From positions 1 to 64,000 of the forward strand of contig NZ_LXYG01000008.1 of assembly GCF_001650905.1 (NCBI RefSeq): DNA of 64,000 bases. Reading direction: 5' to 3'. Of the stretch, positions 33,174 through 40,519 are shown piece by piece. This stretch comes from Balneola sp. EhC07. GTDB lineage: Bacteria > Bacteroidota > Rhodothermia > Balneolales > Balneolaceae. Under the pieces are notes generated by a model. The model searched no databases, was not told the origin of the DNA, and worked only from the letters and a program-made list of their open reading frames with translations. The position numbers and the translations under genes are program-made. Each line of letters begins with the position of its first letter. Position 1 is the stretch's first letter.

Positions 33174-34331
33174 ATGTATTATCACGCATTAGGAACCATC
33201 CCACATAAACGTCATACGGTATTTCGCCGACCGGACGGAGAATTGTTTACGGAAGAATTATTCGGAGCTGAAGGCTTTCACGGAAACAGTTCGTTGCTGT
33301 ACCATTACCATATGCCGACGCGAGTGACCAAGATCGAGCAAGGAGCAAAGATCGAAGTAAAAGCGGCAGACGATCAAACACTTCGTCATCGTCATTTGAA
33401 GACCAAAGATATTCCAACAGGCGGAGATGCCATTACCGGGCGAAAGGTTTTGATGTTCAATAATGATCTTCAGATTGGAATCATGCGACCAACCGATGCC
33501 ATGAATTACTTTTATCGCAATGGCGAACATGACGAATTGTTGTTCATTCACGAGGGGACCGGACATCTGCAAACCAATTTTGGTCGACTAGATTTCGGAT
33601 ACGGAGATTACATTTACATCCCGCGTGGAACAACCTACCAAATGAATTTTGATACGGACAAGAACCGTGTACTTACTGTAGATTCTACCGGACCCATTGA
33701 TTTTCCGAAGCGCTATTTATCTGAAATGGGGCAATTCATGGAAAACTCACCGTTTTGTGAACGTGATTTCCGTTTACCACAAGAGCAATTGTTCTTTGAG
33801 GAAGAAGGAGAGTTTGAAGTTCGTATCAAGAAAGGTGGAAGAATGCATCATTATACTTTTGATCATCATCCGTTAGATGTAGTTGGCTGGGATGGATATT
33901 TGTATCCGTGGATCTTCAACATCAAGGATTTTGAGCCGATCACCGGACGAGTTCACCAACCACCACCCGTACATCAAACTTTCCGTGGACATAACTATGT
34001 AGTATGTAGTTTCTGTCCAAGGAAATTCGATTATCATCCGGATGCCATTCCGGCGCCATATAATCACTCCAATGTAGATTCAGACGAAATGCTGTACTAC
34101 GTGGAGGGCGATTTCATGAGCAGAAAAGGAATGGATTATGCGAGTATCACGCTTCACCCCGGAGGAATTCCGCACGGTCCACATCCCGGAAAAGCAGAAG
34201 CCAGCATCGGCGCTGAAGAAACGGACGAATACGCAGTTATGATCGATACCTTCAAACCCATGTACGTGACTGAAGAAGCAATGCGACTAGACGATCCGAG
34301 TTATCCGTATTCGTGGTTGGAGGGGAAGTGA
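33174..34331 (+). CDS. hmgA: Homogentisate 1,2-dioxygenase
   Basis: Opens the aromatic ring of homogentisate to maleylacetoacetate in tyrosine degradation. Cupin-type, 385 aa; iron-ligand motifs PPPVHQTFRGHNYVVCSFCP (about 262-281) and DEMLYYVEGDFMSRKG (about 303-318), then HPGGIPHGPHPG (about 327-338). The gene is complete. Its last 264 bp plus 3 bp are repeated 804 bp downstream with only synonymous differences. The next steps, maleylacetoacetate isomerase and fumarylacetoacetase, are not in the window. Confidence 0.93.
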   Translation: MYYHALGTIPHKRHTVFRRPDGELFTEELFGAEGFHGNSSLLYHYHMPTRVTKIEQGAKIEVKAADDQTLRHRHLKTKDIPTGGDAITGRKVLMFNNDLQIGIMRPTDAMNYFYRNGEHDELLFIHEGTGHLQTNFGRLDFGYGDYIYIPRGTTYQMNFDTDKNRVLTVDSTGPIDFPKRYLSEMGQFMENSPFCERDFRLPQEQLFFEEEGEFEVRIKKGGRMHHYTFDHHPLDVVGWDGYLYPWIFNIKDFEPITGRVHQPPPVHQTFRGHNYVVCSFCPRKFDYHPDAIPAPYNHSNVDSDEMLYYVEGDFMSRKGMDYASITLHPGGIPHGPHPGKAEASIGAEETDEYAVMIDTFKPMYVTEEAMRLDDPSYPYSWLEGK

Positions 34332-34370
34332 AAGCAAGTAGAATCAATATTAAAAATTTTTGCTTCAACT

Positions 34371-34865
34371 TTGATTTGTTGTGGATTAATTTTTCTATTT
34401 ACAAATAATGTTTTGGGGCAAACAAAAGCTAAAAATAAAGCAATATATATAGAATCCTTTGGGACTAGTTTTTCTGGCTTTACTTTGAATGTTGCATATA
34501 GGATTCCATTTCATAAAGAGGAAGATACAGGTGTGCTTTTCAGTTTGGGAGCAGGTTTAAACCCATTCAATATCGGTTACAGAGAAGAAAAAAATCAATA
34601 TGTTATTCCTCTAAATGTATCACTATTCTATAGAAAATTAGAAATAGGAATCGGTATCACTCACACCAATATCTTCAAAATGGAATATATTCCAACTAGC
34701 AGTATATCATATTCATTTCAGAGGGAAAATATATTTCTTAAACCATCTATTAATGGGCTATATATACAAACAGACATTAATTCAGAAGGGTGTGGCCACC
34801 GAGATTCTTGTGATCCGAAAAGAGTCCTTCCTTTTCCAGGTCTTAGTGTTGGGTATAAGTTTTGA
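34371..34865 (+). CDS. Exported beta-rich protein with abnormal 5' end, between the two hmgA ends
   Basis: Not recognised. The frame is open from just after the hmgA stop (34329-34331), reading through a signal-peptide-like stretch LKIFASTLICCGLIF and cleavage site VLGQ, but contains no ATG or GTG; TTG at 34371 is the first usual start and would drop the basic N-region. The mature part (about 145 aa) alternates aromatic and polar residues and ends in GLSVGYKF, like a small outer-membrane beta-barrel. It lies in the same frame as hmgA and stops at 34863-34865, seven bases before the second hmgA end. It was probably joined to hmgA by a recombination that removed its own start region, so it may be a truncated pseudogene. 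Confidence 0.5.
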   Translation: MICCGLIFLFTNNVLGQTKAKNKAIYIESFGTSFSGFTLNVAYRIPFHKEEDTGVLFSLGAGLNPFNIGYREEKNQYVIPLNVSLFYRKLEIGIGITHTNIFKMEYIPTSSISYSFQRENIFLKPSINGLYIQTDINSEGCGHRDSCDPKRVLPFPGLSVGYKF

Positions 34866-34871
34866 TTAGGT

Positions 34872-35135
34872 TCCAATGTAGATTCAGATGAAATGCTGTA
34901 TTACGTGGAAGGCGATTTTATGAGCAGAAAAGGAATGGATTATGCGAGTATCACGCTACATCCAGGGGGAATTCCACACGGTCCGCACCCCGGAAAAGCA
35001 GAAGCCAGCATCGGCGCTGAAGAAACGGATGAATATGCCGTGATGATCGATACCTTTAAGCCGATGTACGTCACCGAAGAAGCAATGCGATTAGACGATC
35101 CGAGTTATCCGTATTCTTGGTTGGAGGGGAAGTGA
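34872..35135 (+). pseudogene. hmgA: Detached 3' end of a second hmgA allele
   Basis: 34872-35138 aligns without gaps to 34068-34334, the last 87 codons of hmgA plus the stop and 3 bp. I count 22 base differences, all at synonymous positions, so the encoded sequence is identical. Homology stops at exactly 34872 on the left and after GTGAAAG on the right. There is no catalytic upstream part, so it cannot encode a working enzyme. An internal ATG at 34893 could make an 80-aa peptide. Confidence 0.85.
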
Positions 35136-35148
35136 AAGTTTAATATTT

Positions 35149-35186
35149 GAAAAAAAAAACGGATTTTAAGATCTAGTTTTTCCGTT
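35149..35186 (-). terminator. Possible terminator of the PHP-ATPase unit
   Basis: On the minus strand AACGGA and TCCGTT pair across a 17-bp loop and are followed by ten T. It is located 65 bp after the last gene of the unit. The stem is short, hence modest confidence. Confidence 0.4.
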
Positions 35187-35250
35187 ATGTATTGATCTTT
35201 AACTTTTAATTTAAGAGCAAAATCGCTGTTAATTATTTTTGGATATTATC

Positions 35251-35547
35251 TTATTGATATTTCTCTAATTCTTCTTTGTATAGGCTTTCAGTTTGGTCCT
35301 TAAATCTGTCTTTATTGCTTAGAAAAGTACTTAGTTTTTCGTGCAGGCTTTTGTAAATAATTTGATGTGCTTTATGACCTAAAGTTATTTCGTCATAATC
35401 GTCCATCTCAAAATCCACTTCAGTCGCGAAATTTAAGAGTTTTAATAAATCCTCTTTTTCAATTTTATCAATTTCAGTCCAATCTTCAGGTTGAGCCTTG
35501 TCTTTAATAAAAAATGCTTTATTATCTTCAATCTTTAAGTATTTCAT
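35251..35547 (-). CDS. Small acidic partner protein of the PHP-ATPase
   Basis: Not recognised. 98 aa from the ATG at 35547, which overlaps the end of the ATPase gene by 20 bp and is preceded by AAAGAG; starts at 35577 or 35583 are also open. Strongly charged, mainly helical (KIEKEDLLKLLNFATEVDFE, then KSLHEKLSTFLSN), no signal peptide and no membrane helix. Overlap with the ATPase gene implies coupled expression and a joint function. AT-rich like its neighbour and unlike the surrounding core genes. Confidence 0.65.
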   Translation of the reverse strand: MKYLKIEDNKAFFIKDKAQPEDWTEIDKIEKEDLLKLLNFATEVDFEMDDYDEITLGHKAHQIIYKSLHEKLSTFLSNKDRFKDQTESLYKEELEKYQ

Positions 35548-37540
35548 AGCTCTTTTTATGACGTTCGTTATATGCATCTTCACCCGCTTCTAAACAATTT
35601 AAAAGTACATCCAGATTTTTTATACTTTCACCATTTGCGCTCTTTAATATTTTACTAGTTGGGTGACCGAAAAACACTTTATACTCAACATCGTCAGGCT
35701 TCACAATTTTTTGAGTAAATACAACATGATTTGGATTTATTGAAGCCCCGATAGTGCTATTATGTGTAACTACAATAACAGGAATTTCTTTTGCTATTTC
35801 TTTAATTAATTCATTCACTTCATTTTTGAGGAAAATATTGTCGAAAGATGATTCAGGTTCATCAATTAACAAGAGGTCATACTTCAAGGCATCACTTATT
35901 TCGTGTAGCAAATTAAACTCAGAACGTTCTCCCCCAGAAACTTCATAACCGTGTTTATTTAGTGTTCTGTAGTCAATATCAACAAAGTATTTGTAATACT
36001 CAGTTTCTTCAATTCCAACATTTTGCAAGGCTATCAAAAATTTATATGGGTCTTCATAGTTATTGAATGCTTCACTAAAACTAAGTTTACTTTTACTTTT
36101 ATTTTTTAACTGGATAGCGCCAGTATATTTTTTTGTTTTAGCCAAGACCTTAAAGCCTCTAATTTCTTTACTATCGATTACTTTTTCGTGTTGAATAGAC
36201 TTAACAAGCTGTTTGAATTTCTGCACCTTAATTTTTTCAAGTTGTATCTTGGTAAAATCTATGTCTTCAACTGTTGTAGTAGTTGAACGAAATTTCAAGC
36301 TATCCTTAATCGATTCAATAAGATTATTAGTCCATTCTTTTTTTAGATTATTTTCGTGAATTTCATTGTGCTTTTGAATTAATTCAGAAATCAGGCTTTT
36401 AAGATTTACACCTGAGATGTGCTTATCCACTATATCTTTGTACTCATTAGCTTCAACCAATGTCTTAGTTGCATTAATAAGCTTTTTTAAATTCTCTAAA
36501 TTATCAAGTGTAAACTTATTTTCATTATACAAAGCACATTTTGAGAAAGTGTCCAGACTATCGCTTTCTGAGGCAAATTTCTTTAAGGAGGTTAGATATT
36601 TTTCAATCGAAATTTCATTAGCTTTTAAGTCAATATCATTTACATCATATACTACATCTTTAAATTCTTTAAGATAATTTTCTGTTATAAGGCTGTGTCT
36701 AGTTGTTACCAGTTTTTTGAAGTTTTCTTTGTCATTTTGTAATAAAGAAAACTGTTTTAAATATTTTACATTATCAAAATTGTCACAAATTTTATCTAGA
36801 GTATAAGTCTTTCCAGATGAACGACCACCGACAATGACATTGAGACTGGTCGACAACATAATTCCATCATCAGTAGCTTGAAAGAAATCGTTTCCTTCTT
36901 CTTTTGAAAGGAAAACTTTCGTTTTGTCAAACAAACAACCTTTTATAGCATTTAAAGAGGTTTCTTCAACGTCAAGGTATGTTTGTCTAGTTGGATAGGA
37001 CGTCATATTCTCAACGAACCTTTCATCACTAAAAATAACAGGTGTTAATTTATCTTGTTCTTTGATACATGCTTTAAACTTTCTCAAGCTAGCTACTTCT
37101 CCAGCAAAAATACTATCTCCAAATTTTGCTAGTGTATCAGGTTGTAATTTTGGTTTTTTGTCATAATGAGGTATCAACAAGTAATTATTTAGATCACCAT
37201 AGATTTCGATCAATTCATCATAGCTAATGTCATCATTGGGCGATTTAATTAAGTCACTTACTTTTTGAGATTTGGTAGCAAAATCATCAAGATTTTCAAT
37301 TTCAGATATCAACAATAAATGACCGCCTTCTAAGTCAATTTCTATCCCTGGGAAAACCTTAACATCTAATTCATTTGATATTTGTACATACTGAGCTTTA
37401 TCAAATAAATTATGGTTAGTTATTGCAATACAGTCAATTTCAAGTAAATCAACATATTCTTTCAATGATCCTATATGAAAATCAAAGGGACTATCGCTAA
37501 TGGATTTAACTGTATGAATATGGAAATCAATTTTCTTCAA
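35528..37540 (-). CDS. PHP-domain phosphoesterase fused to an ABC/SMC-type ATPase
   Basis: 670 aa. Residues 1-215 are a PHP domain (DFHIHTVKSISD at 5-16, AITNHN near 40, GIEIDLEGGH near 64-73), predicted to cut phosphodiester bonds or nucleotides. The ATPase part has Walker A GGRSSGKT (about 236-243), a long helical insertion (about 280-510), an ABC-like signature YEVSGGERSEF (about 533-543), Walker B LLLIDEPESS (about 553-562) and the switch His in VVTHNST. The order PHP then ATPase recalls TrlF-like proteins and toxin-ATPase defence proteins. AT-rich coding and placement next to a recombinant hmgA end suggest acquisition by transfer. A role in phage defence is inferred. Confidence 0.75.
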   Translation of the reverse strand: MKKIDFHIHTVKSISDSPFDFHIGSLKEYVDLLEIDCIAITNHNLFDKAQYVQISNELDVKVFPGIEIDLEGGHLLLISEIENLDDFATKSQKVSDLIKSPNDDISYDELIEIYGDLNNYLLIPHYDKKPKLQPDTLAKFGDSIFAGEVASLRKFKACIKEQDKLTPVIFSDERFVENMTSYPTRQTYLDVEETSLNAIKGCLFDKTKVFLSKEEGNDFFQATDDGIMLSTSLNVIVGGRSSGKTYTLDKICDNFDNVKYLKQFSLLQNDKENFKKLVTTRHSLITENYLKEFKDVVYDVNDIDLKANEISIEKYLTSLKKFASESDSLDTFSKCALYNENKFTLDNLENLKKLINATKTLVEANEYKDIVDKHISGVNLKSLISELIQKHNEIHENNLKKEWTNNLIESIKDSLKFRSTTTTVEDIDFTKIQLEKIKVQKFKQLVKSIQHEKVIDSKEIRGFKVLAKTKKYTGAIQLKNKSKSKLSFSEAFNNYEDPYKFLIALQNVGIEETEYYKYFVDIDYRTLNKHGYEVSGGERSEFNLLHEISDALKYDLLLIDEPESSFDNIFLKNEVNELIKEIAKEIPVIVVTHNSTIGASINPNHVVFTQKIVKPDDVEYKVFFGHPTSKILKSANGESIKNLDVLLNCLEAGEDAYNERHKKSYEILKD

Positions 37541-37729
37541 TTTTCTTTTTTACTCAAATTACAGACAGCATATAGCAATGATTATTCATATAAGGGTGTC
37601 TTATTTTGTTAAGCATTTTACCGTGCCAAATAATAGACGAATGTAATTGATAAAATTATAGGTTACAAAAAATAATTTGAATCTTTGTGTTATACCGATT
37701 CCAAATCAAGTCCGGAATGTCCTCGAGGC

Positions 37730-37826
37730 TGTCATTTCGATCCCGACAATTCGGGAGAGAAATCTAAGAATCAGTATTAAAGGCGATCTTTAGATTTCTC
37801 AGTCGTCAGGCTCCTTCGAAATGACA
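37730..37826. repeat. GTCATTTCGA / GAGAAATCTA palindromic element, copy 1
   Basis: TGTCATTTCGA (37730-37740) pairs with TTCGAAATGACA (37815-37826), and GAGAAATCTAA (37757-37767) with TTAGATTTCTC (37790-37800). CCCGACAATTCGGG lies between the left words. A second copy in the same orientation is at 40120-40225, on the other side of the peptidase gene. Confidence 0.8.
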
Positions 37827-37849
37827 AAACTGATGATGCTGAGGGTGAC

Positions 37850-37978
37850 TTCCATTTGCGAGGAGGACTGATCGTATCTCTAGGTTAAAAAGTAATCGAC
37901 GAAGCAATCCCCCATAAAAAAGCTGGAATAAGGAGATTGCTTCAGGATTTGCTTCGCGTAATCCTTCGCAAATGGGAA
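37850..37978. repeat. Degenerate GCGAGGA / GAAGCAATC palindromic element
   Basis: TTCCATTTGCGAGGA (37850-37864) is complementary to TCCTTCGCAAATGGGAA (37962-37978) with small differences, and GAAGCAATC (37901-37909) to GATTGCTTC (37935-37943). The word order resembles the widespread TCATTGCGAGGA...GACGAAGCAATC repeat of many environmental bacteria. Confidence 0.65.
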
Positions 37979-38072
37979 ATGAGATTATAAAAAAAGTCAA
38001 CATTCGGCATTCATATTGGATGTTCAATGTTCTTTTCTCATCTTCCATCGTTCAATTCAAAAAATTACATCC

Positions 38073-39878
38073 ATGAAGAAGTATTCCCTATTCCTAATTC
38101 CTGTATTCCTAATTTCACTATTCAGCGAAGCGACGGCCCAAACCCATAATCAGTACGAAATTTCATTCGAAAATGCGGTTCATCACGAAGCAGAGATCTC
38201 AGTCACCTTTCCAAATGTAGAAAACAAAGTGCTGGAAGTGAGAATGAGCAGGACATCTCCGGGACGATATGCACTTCATGAATTTGCCAAGAACGTTTAT
38301 AATGTAACCGCGGTAGACGGAAACGGAAATGAATTGGAAATAACACGACCAAATCCACATCAATGGAATGTAAGCGGTCATGACGGAACCGTGAAGTTCA
38401 GCTACACTTTATACGCGAACAGAGGAGGAGGGACGTACACCGGAATTGACGAAACGCATGCACATATGAACATGCCGGCGACTTTTGCGTGGGCACGAAA
38501 CTACGAATACCGTCCGATCGAGATCACCTTCAACAAAAGAGACGACCTGAACTGGGAAATAGCTACACAGCTAAAGCATGTGGAAGGAAATACCTATTAC
38601 GCGGAAGATCTTCAGTACTTTTTAGACAGTCCGACCGAAATTGCAGATATGCATTTTCGAGAAGAAAAAGTAGACGGACAGAATATTCGATTGGCTTTAC
38701 ACACTCCGGCTTCAGATAAAGAAGTGGACGAATATTTCGGGAAGGTAATGGCGATCGTAAAAGCGCAGAGAGATATTTATGGTGAAATGCCAACGTTCGA
38801 TTACGGTGAGTACACATTTTTGACTTGCTACATGCCCAACGCCAGCGGAGATGGAATGGAGCACCGAAATTCTACCTATGTGGTAAGTTCAAAACCATTA
38901 GACCGACCTTTGGGAGAAACCAGCATTGGAACCATTTCTCATGAATTTTTCCATGCTTGGAACGTAGAACGAATTCGTCCGGCAAGTCTGGAACCATTCG
39001 ATTTTGAAGAAGCGAATATGAGCGGTGAACTTTGGTTTGCCGAAGGATTTACGAGCTATTATACAGGCTTGACACTTGCCAGAGCTGACATCAGAACAGA
39101 TCAGCAATATGTAGAAGGATTGGACGGTGGACTGAATTACGTGGTCAATTCTCCGGGAAGGAATTACTTTAATCCGATCGAAATGAGCTATCAGGCTCCG
39201 TTTGTAGATGCGGCGCGATCAGTAGATCCTGTGAATCGCTCGAATACGTTTGTGTCATACTATACATACGGAAGTGTGCTTGGATTAGGATTAGATCTTT
39301 CACTTAGAACAATGGATAAAGGCTTAAATCTCGATGATTATTTCAAGCTAGTTTGGATGAAATACGGCAAGACAGAAGTTCCGTATACCGTTAAAGATCT
39401 TCAGGTTGCTTTAGCAGAATATGCGGGCAAAGAATTTGCTGACAACTATTTTGAGAATTACATCTTTGATAGCAAACTTCCTCATTACAAATCTCTGTTT
39501 ACGAAAGTAGGAGTGAAGCTAGAATTAGCGGAACCGAACAAAGCGAGTTTAGGCGAAACCATCCGAAAGCGAAATGACGAATGGAAGATGACTTCAAATG
39601 CAACGGTTGGAAGTCCGATCTACAAGGCAGGAATTGAATCAGAAGATGTGTTTATTTCCATTGCAGGAACGGACCTGAATTCCGTAGAAAACGTAGATGA
39701 GATCTTAGCAAATCATAAACCGGGCGATGTTATTAAAGTAGTCATCGAAAGATGGGGACAAGAAAAAACCTTTGATGTTACACTGGAAGGTTCTAAGCGA
39801 TTACAAACTACTCTTGATGAAAATGCAGGTAGAAAAGAGATGGAGAGAAGAAATGCTTGGATCGGGGTTAAGAAGTGA
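38073..39878 (+). CDS. M61-family glycyl aminopeptidase, exported
   Basis: Zinc metallopeptidase. Start placed at the ATG at 38073, which gives a proper signal peptide (KKYSLFLIPVFLISLFSEAT, cut near 23); the open frame to 38016 adds residues from spacer DNA. The N-terminal beta domain (about 25-180) precedes the catalytic domain with HEFFH (His290, Glu291, His294) and WFAEGFTSYY, whose Glu is the third ligand. A PDZ domain closes it (about 500-590, SPIYKAGIESEDVFISIAG). At 601 aa it matches the family. Isolated between two repeat-rich spacers; its stop codon lies inside a 25-bp tandem array. Confidence 0.87.
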   Translation: MKKYSLFLIPVFLISLFSEATAQTHNQYEISFENAVHHEAEISVTFPNVENKVLEVRMSRTSPGRYALHEFAKNVYNVTAVDGNGNELEITRPNPHQWNVSGHDGTVKFSYTLYANRGGGTYTGIDETHAHMNMPATFAWARNYEYRPIEITFNKRDDLNWEIATQLKHVEGNTYYAEDLQYFLDSPTEIADMHFREEKVDGQNIRLALHTPASDKEVDEYFGKVMAIVKAQRDIYGEMPTFDYGEYTFLTCYMPNASGDGMEHRNSTYVVSSKPLDRPLGETSIGTISHEFFHAWNVERIRPASLEPFDFEEANMSGELWFAEGFTSYYTGLTLARADIRTDQQYVEGLDGGLNYVVNSPGRNYFNPIEMSYQAPFVDAARSVDPVNRSNTFVSYYTYGSVLGLGLDLSLRTMDKGLNLDDYFKLVWMKYGKTEVPYTVKDLQVALAEYAGKEFADNYFENYIFDSKLPHYKSLFTKVGVKLELAEPNKASLGETIRKRNDEWKMTSNATVGSPIYKAGIESEDVFISIAGTDLNSVENVDEILANHKPGDVIKVVIERWGQEKTFDVTLEGSKRLQTTLDENAGRKEMERRNAWIGVKK

Positions 39879-39989
39879 CAAAGTGGGGAAAGTGACTGAG
39901 TGACAGAGTGGGGAAAGTGACTGAGTGACAGAGTGGGGAAAGTGACTGAGTGACAGAGTGGGGAAAGTGACTGAGTGACAAAGTGGATT
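39875..39989 (+). repeat. 25-bp tandem array overlapping the peptidase stop codon
   Basis: Four 25-bp units start at 39875, 39900, 39925 and 39950, followed by a 15-bp partial unit. Units 2-4 are identical and unit 1 differs at one base (GTGACAAAG versus GTGACAGAG). The unit itself looks like three copies of an 8-9 base word (AGTGACTG, AGTGACAG, AGTGGGGAA). The TGA stop codon of the peptidase gene is part of unit 1. Confidence 0.9.
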
Positions 39990-40119
39990 AGTTATTGGTG
40001 GATAAGGGAATAAGTAATAGGTGTGGTAGCAGCTAACTTAGTTTTTTGTTGTAATTTCACAATTGATTTAAACCTTAAACAAGGAGACCCTTCAGGGTTG
40101 GGGAGCAGGTAACGTCTCT

Positions 40120-40225
40120 GTCATTATGAACAGATGTGAGAAATCTACAAATAGTGGAGTAGGTTTCGTAGATGTTTAGATTTCTCGGTCACTCAGGCTA
40201 CGCCTTCGCTCATCTCGAAATGACA
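40120..40225. repeat. GTCATTTCGA / GAGAAATCTA palindromic element, copy 2
   Basis: TGTCATT (40120-40126) with TCGAAATGACA (40215-40225), and GAGAAATCTA (40138-40147) with TTTAGATTTCTC (40175-40186). It keeps the order of copy 1, but the left end has drifted (TATGA in place of TCGA). The rest of the 39990-40369 spacer has no supported gene; it holds phrases such as CCCTTCAGGGTT. Confidence 0.75.
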
Positions 40226-40368
40226 AGTTATAAAATGAAATCCAATAAATGTTAATAAAGTAAACAAGCCTGCCATCGTAAAGCTTCAGTATAGGCAAGT
40301 GAGGACGACAGTCCGAAACGAAGAAAATCAGCGGAATCATTGTTTCTAAATCAGCGAAATCAGTGATC

Positions 40369-40399
40369 AAAAAAGAAGCCCCTTATCCAGAGGCTTCTC
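40369..40399 (-). terminator. Terminator of the division cluster after ftsZ
   Basis: On the minus strand GAAGCC and GGCTTC pair (extended by AAGA/TCTT) and are followed by TTTTTT. It lies about 120 bp after the ftsZ stop, the only clear terminator in the whole mraZ-ftsZ run. Confidence 0.8.
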
Positions 40400-40519
40400 T
40401 TGTTGTTAGCAATCTATAGCCGTCTCACAAAGAGTGAGCAGCAACTATAATCCAGTAAAATCATGATTCATGAGACACCTTTCCCAAGGCGGTTCAAAAA
40501 TCAGTAAAACAAAAACAGA

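Larger units (their letters stand above)
37541..38072. other. Repeat-filled spacer before the M61 peptidase gene
   Basis: No gene supported. 37541-37729 is plain AT-rich DNA containing the PHP-ATPase promoter region. 37730-37978 is taken up by two palindromic elements annotated separately. 37979-38072 leads into the peptidase gene and contains ATTCGGCATTCATATTGGAT-like phrases. Confidence 0.6.

Noticed and set aside
34893-35135. 80-aa open frame as an independent gene
   Set aside because: It is the detached hmgA 3' end; the product would lack the active site and has no promoter or ribosome-binding site of its own, so it is called a pseudogene fragment.
37806-38048. 80-codon minus-strand frame upstream of the M61 peptidase
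   Set aside because: It is composed of the palindromic repeats of that spacer.
39875-39989. Regular 25-bp repeats as a CRISPR array
   Set aside because: The units are contiguous with no spacers and no cas genes are present; it is a plain tandem repeat.
40485-40510. GGTTCAAAAATC as a tRNA T-arm
   Set aside because: No acceptor stem, anticodon arm or CCA-side partner can be assembled around it; no tRNA or rRNA gene was recognised in the window.
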